A DNA stretch of 64,000 nucleotides. Origin: Nitrospiria bacterium. Lineage in GTDB: Bacteria > Nitrospirota > Nitrospiria > SBBL01 > JAADHI01. A model generated the notes under the pieces. It saw only the letters and a program-made list of their open reading frames with translations. It ran no database searches and was not told the DNA's origin. Both the position numbers and the translations under genes were made by a program. The stretch is taken from NCBI GenBank assembly GCA_945787655.1, contig CALZIJ010000002.1, positions 48,493-112,492 on the forward strand. The letters run 5' to 3'. Position 1 is the first letter of the stretch; every line of letters begins with the position of its first letter. This document shows, piece by piece, positions 32,925 to 42,343 of the stretch.

Positions 32925-33081
32925 CAAAAAATATAGACAAATTTATTTACTCTTTACCAACGATTGGCGTATGTTTAATTTTAGAAGGTATGCAGTACCC
33001 ACCCCGTATCATCAGCCAAACCTTCTAAGCGTTTTCATGATGTTTGTTCGTATAAATTTATTGAAAAAGGGAGGATCTGTC

Positions 33082-33321
33082 ATGCCTGTAGAGATTAGAA
33101 ACCTGACCCATAGACCCGTGTTGATGCGCTTAAACAGCGGCACATCCCTGCATCTTTCGCCAGGGGCCCTGTCAGCCGCCATCGGAGACCACGAAATCAT
33201 CAATAACATGAAGGTCAAGAAGCTTCAGGGCAGACATGTGATCGCCTTGGAACCCGTGCAAAAAAAGTCACAAAAAACAGCCACCCCAAAAAAAACCAAC
33301 AAACCGGGAAAAAGAAAATAA
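33082..33321 (+). CDS. small basic-tailed protein at head of eCIS operon
   Basis: In-frame ATG at 33082 with SD (gggaggatctgtc); MPVEIRNLTHRPVLMRLNSGTSLHLSPG...KKTNKPGKRK. Confidence 0.75.
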   Translation: MPVEIRNLTHRPVLMRLNSGTSLHLSPGALSAAIGDHEIINNMKVKKLQGRHVIALEPVQKKSQKTATPKKTNKPGKRK

Positions 33322-33353
33322 TAAACCTCAAATTGTGAAAGGAGGGGGATCTC

Positions 33354-35288
33354 ATGGCAATTTTGTCTTACCCAGGCGTTTATGTTGAAGAAGTGTCCAG
33401 CGGTATCCGACCGATTGAATCAGCCAGCACCTCTACCGCAGCCTTTGTTGGCCTTGCGGAAATGGGGCCCGATGACGAGGCCTTAAGAATCACCAGTTGG
33501 ACCGAGTTCCAGCGCTTTTATGGAACATATATCAGCGACGGGTACCTGGCGCATTCGGTCTTTCAATTTTTTAATAACGGTGGACGGCAATGTTACATTG
33601 TTCGTATTACACGATCCGATGCCGCGACCGCAAGCGTCACCGTGCAAAACCGTGCTTCTGCGCCAGTCAACGGCTTGACTTTTTCCGCAAAAAACAAGGG
33701 CGCCTGGGGGAATTTTCTCTATCTGCAAATCGAAGACGGTTCCAGCGACAGCGGCAATACTTTTAAAATCAGCATCCGCAAGCAAGACGAGGTCGATCTG
33801 GTCCCTTCGGATTTTCTCAACATCGCGCCTTTGGAAACCCATGATGATTTGAGCATGGACCCGGATTCACCCAACTACATTGTCGATGCCCTGAGCCAAA
33901 ACTCCACTCTGATCGACGCCGCCGTCGATGCCGCCAATACCAGCGTACAGAGCGGATTTCATCAGGGGGGTGAAGGGCCTTCAATTCCCTCCGCGCCCAA
34001 CCTGAATTTTCAAATTAATCTCGACGGCGACGGTTATCAGCAAGTATCCATTGCAGATGGCTTGGGCACTATGGCTGCTGTCGCGAGCGCAATCCAAACC
34101 GCTGTGACCGGGCTGACCCGATTGAAAACCAGCACACCCACCACCGCGTTCACCGGTTTTACGTGCACCGTCGAAGATGCCGGTTTGGCGACAGAACACC
34201 TGTTATTGACTTCGGGCACCAGCGCAGCCACTTCTTCCGTCCGCGTGCAAAATGCCTCGTCAAACAATGCCGCCGTCAGCCTTAAACTGGGCGAAGGCAA
34301 CGGTGGGTATTCTGAAAACGGCATCGCCGTCCGGCGTCCGGCCAATGCCTCAGCCATTCAGGTGGGGGATGCCGCCGTCGCCGCACCGGTCGCCGCCGTC
34401 ACCCTGGGGGCCGACGGCATCGCCGCCTTAACCGAACTCAGCTATAGTACGGGTTTTGATCTATTGGACAACAAAACGGATTTTAGTCTGTTGGCGGTGC
34501 CAGGCGTGGGCACCACCACCATGGTAGACGAAGGCATGGCCTATTGCCAAAACCGGCCGCTTCAAGATGTCTTCTACATCGGAGAAATGACCGAAGACGA
34601 CGACAGCGCCGCAGAAGCGGAGTCCTTTCGCAACGCCTTGACCACACCCAATTCCTACGGCGCAGTCTATTTTCCCTGGATCAAGGCGCTCGATCCGACC
34701 GGCGTGTCGTCCGAACCGGTTTCGCTGCCCCCCGCAGGCTACATCGCCGGATTGTATGCGCGGATTGACGGCAAACGCGGCGTGTGGAAAGCGCCCGCAG
34801 GCACCGAGGCCACGATCAACGGCGCGGTCGGTCTCGACATCAATCTGACGGACACCGAACAGGGTAACCTGAACAAGATCAACGTCAACTGCCTGCGGCG
34901 ATTCGCATCGGCAGGCATCGTGTCCTGGGGAAGCCGAACCATCAGCTCCGATCCCGAATACAAATACGTGCCCGTGCGGCGTATGGCGATTATGCTGCGG
35001 GTCAGCATTTACAACGGCATTCAATGGGCCGTCTTTGAACCCAATGACGAAGATCTCTGGGCCGCGTTGCGCTTGAACATCGGATCGTTTATGACCGTTC
35101 TGTTCCGGCAGGGCGCGTTTCAGGGGAGTTCGCCCGCAAAGGCCTTTTTTGTGAAATGCGACGGTGAAACAACCACGCAGGCCGACATCGATCTCGGCAT
35201 CGTGAACGTGCTTGTGGGCTTCGCGCCGCTGAAACCGGCCGAATTCGTTGTGGTCAAGATCAGCCAGAAAGCGGGCGAGTCATCCTAA
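33354..35288 (+). CDS. contractile tail sheath protein (eCIS)
   Basis: 644 aa; N-term SYPGVYVEEVSSGIRPIESASTSTAAFVGLAEMGP, C-term ADIDLGIVNVLVGFAPLKPAEFVVVKISQ. Confidence 0.96.
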   Translation: MAILSYPGVYVEEVSSGIRPIESASTSTAAFVGLAEMGPDDEALRITSWTEFQRFYGTYISDGYLAHSVFQFFNNGGRQCYIVRITRSDAATASVTVQNRASAPVNGLTFSAKNKGAWGNFLYLQIEDGSSDSGNTFKISIRKQDEVDLVPSDFLNIAPLETHDDLSMDPDSPNYIVDALSQNSTLIDAAVDAANTSVQSGFHQGGEGPSIPSAPNLNFQINLDGDGYQQVSIADGLGTMAAVASAIQTAVTGLTRLKTSTPTTAFTGFTCTVEDAGLATEHLLLTSGTSAATSSVRVQNASSNNAAVSLKLGEGNGGYSENGIAVRRPANASAIQVGDAAVAAPVAAVTLGADGIAALTELSYSTGFDLLDNKTDFSLLAVPGVGTTTMVDEGMAYCQNRPLQDVFYIGEMTEDDDSAAEAESFRNALTTPNSYGAVYFPWIKALDPTGVSSEPVSLPPAGYIAGLYARIDGKRGVWKAPAGTEATINGAVGLDINLTDTEQGNLNKINVNCLRRFASAGIVSWGSRTISSDPEYKYVPVRRMAIMLRVSIYNGIQWAVFEPNDEDLWAALRLNIGSFMTVLFRQGAFQGSSPAKAFFVKCDGETTTQADIDLGIVNVLVGFAPLKPAEFVVVKISQKAGESS

Positions 35289-35323
35289 TCGAAATTGATC
35301 CGATCTGTTAAGGAGGAGCCATC

Positions 35324-35824
35324 ATGGCAAAATTTGCAGTCAATTCCCATCGTTTCGACCCCTACCGGAATTTCAAGTTCAAAATCAAGTGGGACGGTCA
35401 ATATGTTGCGGGCCTTTCAAAATGCAGCGCGCTGAAAAAAACAACCGAATCGTCCGATTGGCGCGAAGGCGGCGATCCCAGCACCGGCCGGAAGGTGCCA
35501 GGCAAGACCTCCTACGATGCCGTCAGTCTCGAAGCGGGCGTGACCCATGACACGACTTTTGAGGAATGGGCCAACCTGGTCAATAATTTTCAGGGCGACT
35601 CAGCGATGTCCTTAAAAAATTTCCGAAAGGACGTCACGATTGACGTCTTCAATCTCGGTGGACAAAAGGTACTCTCTTATAATGTCTTCCGGTGCTGGGT
35701 CTCGGAATATCAGGCTCTGCCGGAGCTTGACGCCAGCGGAAACGCCATCATGATCCAAACGATCAAACTTGAAAACGAGGGATGGGAGCGCGACACCTCC
35801 GTCGCAGAACCAAGCGAAACCTAG
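35324..35824 (+). CDS. inner tube protein (T4 gp19-like tail tube)
   Basis: 166 aa; FKFKIKWDGQYVAGLSKCSALKKTTE...WREGGDPSTGRKVPGKTSYDAVSLEAGVTHD. Confidence 0.95.
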   Translation: MAKFAVNSHRFDPYRNFKFKIKWDGQYVAGLSKCSALKKTTESSDWREGGDPSTGRKVPGKTSYDAVSLEAGVTHDTTFEEWANLVNNFQGDSAMSLKNFRKDVTIDVFNLGGQKVLSYNVFRCWVSEYQALPELDASGNAIMIQTIKLENEGWERDTSVAEPSET

Positions 35825-35910
35825 GCGGGACGGAGGCAGAGAGAGACCCGCCTTATTCCACCATGCCGGGTCTTGGGTTTTCCATCTTTAAACGTTTCAG
35901 GAATGATCTT

Positions 35911-36807
35911 ATGGAAGAGCGAAGCTGTATCCTCCCGGGCGGCTGGGCGGATGCACAAGGGGAAATTCATAATAGGGTCGTCTTCTCCGCCCTCACAGGC
36001 CGGGAAGAGGCCCTGCTTGCCGATACCCAAGGAAACGGCCCGGCGAAAGTGACCGCCGTACTTAGCCGTTGCCTTAAGCAAATCGGGTCAATCCGTCCCA
36101 TCTCCGAATCCATCGCGCGCGAGCTCTTGATCGTCGACCGGGATTTTCTCTTGCTCAAGCTGCACGAGGCGACCTTTGGTTCGCGGGTGCAGGCGACCTT
36201 GCCTTGCCCCTGGCCCGACTGCGGCGAAAAAGTCGATATCGATTTTACCACCGAGGACATTCCCGTCAGCCCTTCGCAAGAGAAAGGCCCGCGGTTCACG
36301 GTCGTCCTCTCGCCAGAGGCCGCCTTCGTCAAAAATGGAAAGGCCCATCGGGAAGTCACTTTCCGGCTCCCGACCGGCGCGGACCAGGAACGCCTCTCTT
36401 CCCGGCTTGCCGAGAACGAAGCCCAGGCCCTGAGCGAATTGCTCGCCCGCTGTATCCGGTCCATCGGCCCGCATGAGATGACATCCGCCGAACAGATTGA
36501 GGCCCTTTCGCCCCTGGCCCGCATGGAGATTGAGCGGGAGATGCTTCGCATCGCCCCGAAGATCGAATTGAATATGGAAGTCAACTGCCCCGAATGCGCG
36601 CGCTTGTTCACCGTGCCTTTTGATCTTCAGGATTTCTTTTTCGGAGAGATGCGCACCAGCCGGGATCTGCTCTACCGCGAGGTCCACTACCTCGCCTATC
36701 ACTACCATTGGAGCGAAAAGGAAATCATGGAAATGCCGAAAGACCAGCGGCGCAACTACATTGAAGTCCTGGCCGATGAAATCGAAAGGCTGAACAATGC
36801 CGTCTGA
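35911..36807 (+). CDS. eCIS baseplate/assembly protein with two Cys pairs (T4 gp26/gp51-like position)
   Basis: Start at 35911 or 35863 rather than the ORF start at 35782, which overlaps the tube gene; CPWPDCGEKVDIDF and CPECARLFTVPFD motifs; gene order. Confidence 0.65.
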   Translation: MEERSCILPGGWADAQGEIHNRVVFSALTGREEALLADTQGNGPAKVTAVLSRCLKQIGSIRPISESIARELLIVDRDFLLLKLHEATFGSRVQATLPCPWPDCGEKVDIDFTTEDIPVSPSQEKGPRFTVVLSPEAAFVKNGKAHREVTFRLPTGADQERLSSRLAENEAQALSELLARCIRSIGPHEMTSAEQIEALSPLARMEIEREMLRIAPKIELNMEVNCPECARLFTVPFDLQDFFFGEMRTSRDLLYREVHYLAYHYHWSEKEIMEMPKDQRRNYIEVLADEIERLNNAV

Positions 36808-37978
36808 ACAAAGGCCGCAGCCACAAGCTTATCTTTACAAGGCGCTCGCCGACGGAGCAAAACCCTTTCGTTACCGAAGCGGTATTCGCACTTTGCTGGG
36901 CCAGCCTGAAAACCCCGATACGCAGGTGTCGCATCCGCTCCCTCTCCCGCCCGCAGGCTTTCACTATTTGCGGCAGGCATCTTTTGACGAACCGGCACAT
37001 GCACCGCGTCAGAGACCTGAAAAAGAGGATTTTCTTACCGAAATACCCGAAAGACACACCGCGCAAGGGCTTCAGGCACCCGAATCCGCTCATGGCTTTG
37101 ATGCCCCCCAGGCACAACAAAAGCCGGATACGCCGCGAAATACGCCCATTGCCCCGTATTCGTTTAAGTCAGCTCCTGGTTCACAACACCTCCCGCACCG
37201 GGAAAGCGGGACCGAAGGGGAGACAGGCCCGATTCAAAAAACCATGGAAAGTGCCTCCACACAAATACAAATCGACATCCCCGGGTTCTCGGAAAAAGTA
37301 CGCCGCTTTTCCGCGCTGACGCCCCGAAAAAAAGAGGACACACCACAGACACAGAAAGATGCGCCGGAGACGCGAACAACAGGAACCGCCCCCCTCACTC
37401 AAAACGTCCGCACGGAAATAATAGATCGATTAAACGTTCCTCAAACAGCGGTATCTGCTTCGCGTCAGCCACCACAAAAAACACATCCTGCAATAGGGAA
37501 GATGCAGAATGTCCGCGAGACACAAAAAGAGGAAACAAAAACCATCAACCGCGCGACGACGCCTTCTTTGCATCATCTACACAAAGTCAACGCCGGGGAC
37601 CAACAGGCCCTTCGAAAAATGGAGACCTGGACTGAAAATACGGTTTATAAAAATCAACTGCCTTCAAACACACCAAGGGAAACGAACCCGCATGATCCAC
37701 TTCCAATCCGGCGCACACAGCAAGCCGCGGAATCCCGGATTGAACAGCTCAGGCAGTCCCTTCAGACCTTGAAACAAAAAACATCCACGCGTGAATCCGA
37801 TGCTGAAAAACCGCCGGAAACACCACGGCATGAAACGGTCGATCACCATCGGCCTCCCGATCTCACGCCACAGCCAGTGGTGATCGTCAAACGCGCCCCT
37901 GTCCGAAGGCAGTCGCCCGCCGCCTTTTGGGAACGCAACTATATGAGCCACCTTTTTCGTGTGAGGCCCTTGCGATGA
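36797..37978 (+). CDS. P/Q/R/T-rich, predicted disordered eCIS-associated protein
   Basis: 393 aa low-complexity; N-term YLYKALADGAKPFRYRSGIRTLLGQPE and basic C-term; lies between structural genes with overlapping ends. Confidence 0.7.
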   Translation: MPSEQRPQPQAYLYKALADGAKPFRYRSGIRTLLGQPENPDTQVSHPLPLPPAGFHYLRQASFDEPAHAPRQRPEKEDFLTEIPERHTAQGLQAPESAHGFDAPQAQQKPDTPRNTPIAPYSFKSAPGSQHLPHRESGTEGETGPIQKTMESASTQIQIDIPGFSEKVRRFSALTPRKKEDTPQTQKDAPETRTTGTAPLTQNVRTEIIDRLNVPQTAVSASRQPPQKTHPAIGKMQNVRETQKEETKTINRATTPSLHHLHKVNAGDQQALRKMETWTENTVYKNQLPSNTPRETNPHDPLPIRRTQQAAESRIEQLRQSLQTLKQKTSTRESDAEKPPETPRHETVDHHRPPDLTPQPVVIVKRAPVRRQSPAAFWERNYMSHLFRVRPLR

Positions 37979-38817
37979 GTGCATCGACCGCCATCGGCAT
38001 GGTCAGTGAATCCCTGCGCAACCTGCTGGTCGGGGAAATGACGATCACACCCGCGCCGAATGTCACGGTGCTTGCCCCGGACGAATCGGGCGGCGGCAGC
38101 CGGCGCGTAAACCTTTTTTTATACAAGGCGCAGGAAAACCCGTCCTTGAAAAATTTGGACTGGCAACCCAAGACAGGCGACAGCAGTCAATTGGTCCCGC
38201 CGCCCCTGTCCTTGAACCTCTTTTATCTGATCACCCCCTATGCCCCGAACGACCCACAATCGGGCAACAGCGCGGCACATGAAATCCTAGGCGAGGCCAT
38301 GCGCGTTTTTTACGAGAACCCCATCGTCTCGCAGGAATATCTCGTCGAGGGACTGTCGGACGCACGGCATCAGATCAAAATCATGCTCAATACCCTTGAT
38401 CTCGAAGAGCTCAGCCGGGTCTGGAACACCTTCACGCAGCCCTTCCGCCTTTCTGTTTTATATGAAGTCTCCGTCGTGCAGATCGACATGCTCACGGAAA
38501 GCGAGCGCGCGATGGCCGCGCGCGTACGGACCGTCGGCGTGCCGGATGTCCGGGCGCCCTACAAACCGCCCGTGGTCAGCTCCCTCAGTCCAGAAAGCGG
38601 CACGGCGGGCACGACCGTGACCTTCAGCGGGGAACATCTGGAAGGGTGGTCGGCCTATGTCACCCTCATGCGCAACCGCATCCTCGACGGCGTCGAAATC
38701 ACGGGCGACAGTTTCGACGTGACCCTGCCGGGCGATCTCGATGCGGGATTTCATGAAATCCGCGTGGATGTCTCCCATCTTTTCCGGAAAACCTTTTTCT
38801 TCGAGGTCACGCCGTGA
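37975..38817 (+). CDS. DUF4255 (Pvc16-like) tail cap/terminator protein with C-terminal IPT/TIG-like domain
   Basis: ATGA overlap with upstream gene; MSASTAIGMVSESLRNLLVGEMT...VNLFLYKAQENPSLKNLDW; VSSLSPESGTAGTTVTFSGEHL. Confidence 0.9.
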   Translation: MSASTAIGMVSESLRNLLVGEMTITPAPNVTVLAPDESGGGSRRVNLFLYKAQENPSLKNLDWQPKTGDSSQLVPPPLSLNLFYLITPYAPNDPQSGNSAAHEILGEAMRVFYENPIVSQEYLVEGLSDARHQIKIMLNTLDLEELSRVWNTFTQPFRLSVLYEVSVVQIDMLTESERAMAARVRTVGVPDVRAPYKPPVVSSLSPESGTAGTTVTFSGEHLEGWSAYVTLMRNRILDGVEITGDSFDVTLPGDLDAGFHEIRVDVSHLFRKTFFFEVTP

Positions 38818-41051
38818 CGGTAAAGCGCTTGCAGAATTCCCCCGATACCGTGCCCGCCTACAGGGACAATCTCGATCAACTTCGGGATGCGCTGCGCCGG
38901 CTCGACCTCTTGATCCAGCGCCGGACAGTGGCATTCCGTGAGGCCGCGCCCGACCCCTTGCGCACGGATCTCACCCATGTCTACATCTCGCACGAGGAAG
39001 TCGATCATTTGCTCAGATCCCCCGGCACCGTGAAGGTGGTTCACCCGGAGGGCCGGGGCATCGAGAAGGCCCTCGAATCACTGGGAAAGGAGATCCACGC
39101 CAAGGTCACGCAAAGCCTGCGGCAGGGGGTATTTCTCGCGTTGCCGCAATTGGCCCACATCTTTTCACTGTCCCCCTTTGAATGCGACGTCCTCATCATC
39201 TGCCTCGCGCCTGAACTCGACCGGAAGTACGACAAACTTTATGCTTATCTCCAAGACGACATCACCCGCAAGAAACCCAGCGTGGATCTCGCACTGGATT
39301 TGCTTTGCGCGTCGGAGACCGCACGCTGGCAAGGCCGAAACTACTTCTCTTCACAAGCGCCGCTGTTCCGTACCGGACTTCTGCAATTCGTCGAGGACAT
39401 GCAAAGCCCTTCAGGCTCGAGCGATTTGTCGCGGTTTTTAAAACTCGATCCACGGATCCTCAGTGCCTTGCTGGGTTCCAATCACATAGATGCCGCATTA
39501 TCAGATGTATCCAGACTGATTTTGCCGCAACCCGATCCGGAACCGGTTTTTATCGATCCCGCCATCCATAAAAACCTTCTGCGGTTCATGCAACGGCATT
39601 TATCGGATCAATCGAAGGACCGTAAAAAACTTGCTTTTCATTTTCACGGCCCCTACGGCGTGGGGAAAAAAGAATTGGCGGCCACCCTCTGCGGCGCACT
39701 GAACATCCCGCTCCTGATCATCGACACCCCCCTGCTTTTGAAAGATTCCCGGGACATCGAAACCCCATTGCGCAATGCCTTCCGCGAGGGTTTGCTGCAA
39801 CAGGCGGCACTGTTTCTGGAAGGCATCGACATCTTCAATACGGACAACACACCCCGTTTTTTTAAAACACTCCATCAGGCCATCGCTCAATACGGCTGGC
39901 TGTGCTTTCTGGCCGGAGAAGCGGCCTGGACGCAACAACCGGGCCTGTTTCAAGACATGCTTTTTCAATCGGTGCACCTCCCGGTTCCGGCCGACCCCTT
40001 GCAACGGGCGGCCTGGGATTATCACTTGAGCGCGCTCGACGCCGCCAAGGCCGATCACGCCAAAGATTGGCCGGCGGCACTGGCAGGCCAATTCCGTCTC
40101 AGCCCCGGTCAAATGCGTGACGCCGTGCAATCCGCTCTCGCCCGGCGCGCCCTGGACGGCGGCGAATCCGGCATCACGCTCGGCGACCTGTTCTCCGCGT
40201 GCCGGGAACAGTCCAATCAAAAGCTGCATGAAATGGCCCGAAAAATCAACCCGCGCGCGGATTGGGGCGACATTATCCTGCCCGAATCCCATATCGGCCA
40301 GTTAAAGGAAATCTGCGCGCAAGTTAAACACCGGACGCGGGTCTTCGGCGATTGGGGCTTCGACCGGAAACTGTCCTACGGCAAGGGGCTGTCCGTGCTG
40401 TTCTCCGGCCCCCCCGGCACCGGCAAAACATTGGCGGCCGAAGTCATTGCCCATGCACTTGGACTCGATTGTTACAAAATCGACCTCTCCGGCCTCGTCA
40501 GCAAGTACATCGGTGAAACGGAAAAAAACCTCGCCAAGGTGTTTCGGGAAGCCGAGACGAGCAACGCCATTTTATTTTTCGACGAGGCGGACGCGCTGTT
40601 CGGAAAACGCACCGAGGTCAGCGACGCCCACGACCGCTACGCCAACATCGAAACAAGTTATCTGCTGCAAAAGATGGAAGAATACGAAGGCATTGTCATC
40701 CTCGCCACCAACCTGCGCGACAATATGGATGAAGCCTTCACCCGGCGCATCCGCTTCATTGTCGAGTTTCCTTTTCCGGACGCTGCGCACCGGCTGGCCA
40801 TTTGGAAACGGCATTTTCCCAAGGAAGCACCGGTTGACGAAGCGATGGATTATGAATGGCTGTCCAAAAAGGTGCAGGTCGCGGGCGGCAATATTAAAAA
40901 CATCGTGCTCAACGCCGCCTTTCTCGCCGCCGAAAACGGACAGGTCATTGGCATGGACCATCTCATTCAGGGCACGAGACGAGAATACGAAAAGATCGGC
41001 AAACTTTGGGATGACAACCGGCTGGATCCGGCGAAAGAGAAGGCCCGCTAA
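38814..41051 (+). CDS. AAA+ ATPase (Pvc15-like eCIS ATPase), N-terminal AAA degenerate
   Basis: 745 aa; FSGPPGTGKTLAAEVIAHALG, AILFFDEADALFGKR, ATNLRDNMDEAFTRRI; first site GPYGVGKKELAATL. Confidence 0.95.
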   Translation: MTVKRLQNSPDTVPAYRDNLDQLRDALRRLDLLIQRRTVAFREAAPDPLRTDLTHVYISHEEVDHLLRSPGTVKVVHPEGRGIEKALESLGKEIHAKVTQSLRQGVFLALPQLAHIFSLSPFECDVLIICLAPELDRKYDKLYAYLQDDITRKKPSVDLALDLLCASETARWQGRNYFSSQAPLFRTGLLQFVEDMQSPSGSSDLSRFLKLDPRILSALLGSNHIDAALSDVSRLILPQPDPEPVFIDPAIHKNLLRFMQRHLSDQSKDRKKLAFHFHGPYGVGKKELAATLCGALNIPLLIIDTPLLLKDSRDIETPLRNAFREGLLQQAALFLEGIDIFNTDNTPRFFKTLHQAIAQYGWLCFLAGEAAWTQQPGLFQDMLFQSVHLPVPADPLQRAAWDYHLSALDAAKADHAKDWPAALAGQFRLSPGQMRDAVQSALARRALDGGESGITLGDLFSACREQSNQKLHEMARKINPRADWGDIILPESHIGQLKEICAQVKHRTRVFGDWGFDRKLSYGKGLSVLFSGPPGTGKTLAAEVIAHALGLDCYKIDLSGLVSKYIGETEKNLAKVFREAETSNAILFFDEADALFGKRTEVSDAHDRYANIETSYLLQKMEEYEGIVILATNLRDNMDEAFTRRIRFIVEFPFPDAAHRLAIWKRHFPKEAPVDEAMDYEWLSKKVQVAGGNIKNIVLNAAFLAAENGQVIGMDHLIQGTRREYEKIGKLWDDNRLDPAKEKAR

Positions 41052-42328
41052 TGTTTGCAGTTGAACAGACAAAAAAGACCGGCAGTGTCCATCCCGGAAG
41101 TGTTTTGAAAAAGACGGGTACTCCGGCTTTTGGGAAATCGCAGCCGCTGCAAAGGGCGGTCGGGAACAGCTTACTTCAGTCATCGGCAACAGGGAAGCAT
41201 ATTCAGCGGAAATGCGCCTGCGGCGGCAGTTGTTCAGCGTGTGGGGTAAAAGACGAGACAAAGCGGATACAAACCAAGTTGAGGGTCGGTCTGGCCCACG
41301 ATGCCTATGAGCAGGAAGCCGACCGGGTCGCCGACTCGATCATGCGAATGCCTGAAACTTCGATTAAAAAGGAAACGCAAAGCCTCGCCTCATCGATACA
41401 GCGCATCGCAGACGGCGACGGCGGCGGATTCGACCCCGGCCCGGATTTTCAGGCGCAACAAAACGGCGGGCAGCCGCTTTCCGCTTCCACACGAAATTTT
41501 ATGGAGCCCCGTTTCGGTACGGATTTCAGTCAGGTGCGCGTCCATACGGATTCGGGCGCGCAAGCTTCTGCGAATCAAATTCAGGCGCGCGCCTACACCT
41601 TTGGAAACCACATTACTCTGGGCAATGATGCGTCAGAAAACGATAAGCACTTGATGGCGCACGAACTGACACATGTCGTGCAACAAGGGGGTGCGGAAGA
41701 GTCGGCGCAACGGACGCCTTTATCGCCTCGTATTCAGCGGGATCCGCCGCCTGCCGCCGATCCCTGTCCGGACGGCGTGAAAACCATTACGGTCGATCTG
41801 GTCTCTTTGCGGGGTTCCAACCGGGACCCCAACCATGATCTCACTTTTGCCAATACGGTTTTTCGTTCTTGTTGTGTCCAGTTTCAATTAGGCACAGGCT
41901 TGACGGTTCATCCGGACGATTCCGACCGCTGGCTCGGGGGCGATACCGTGCTCGACCGTCTGACGGCCTGCGGCACAATCAGTACCGAAGAACAAACCAT
42001 GTACGACGAAGCCGCCGCCAATTACGGGATCACCAGTCCTTTTCGGGCTTTTTATGTGGCCTCGATGAATCCCGGCGCGCGAGGGGCCAGCAAGCCGCCT
42101 TATTGCGCCACAGGTGTTGCAGCACCCTACGTCAACACGGCGCGCATTTCGAACACGGCGCAAGACCGGTCATTGGCCCACGAGTTTGGACATATTTTGT
42201 TAAACAGCGGCGCGCACACCGGCATCGACAACCCGGCGGATACCGCAAATTTAATGATCCCGACCAACAATGCAACGGGTTCTACCTTGGATGCGACGCA
42301 GTGCGCGACCATTTTCGGCAATGCCTAA
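41051..42328 (+). CDS. DUF4157 protein with C-terminal zincin domain (cargo/effector candidate 1)
   Basis: 425 aa; DUF4157 HLMAHELTHVVQQGG; second SLAHEFGHILLNSGAH...NLM. Confidence 0.9.
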   Translation: MFAVEQTKKTGSVHPGSVLKKTGTPAFGKSQPLQRAVGNSLLQSSATGKHIQRKCACGGSCSACGVKDETKRIQTKLRVGLAHDAYEQEADRVADSIMRMPETSIKKETQSLASSIQRIADGDGGGFDPGPDFQAQQNGGQPLSASTRNFMEPRFGTDFSQVRVHTDSGAQASANQIQARAYTFGNHITLGNDASENDKHLMAHELTHVVQQGGAEESAQRTPLSPRIQRDPPPAADPCPDGVKTITVDLVSLRGSNRDPNHDLTFANTVFRSCCVQFQLGTGLTVHPDDSDRWLGGDTVLDRLTACGTISTEEQTMYDEAAANYGITSPFRAFYVASMNPGARGASKPPYCATGVAAPYVNTARISNTAQDRSLAHEFGHILLNSGAHTGIDNPADTANLMIPTNNATGSTLDATQCATIFGNA

Positions 42329-42343
42329 GCCTGGATTTATAAA

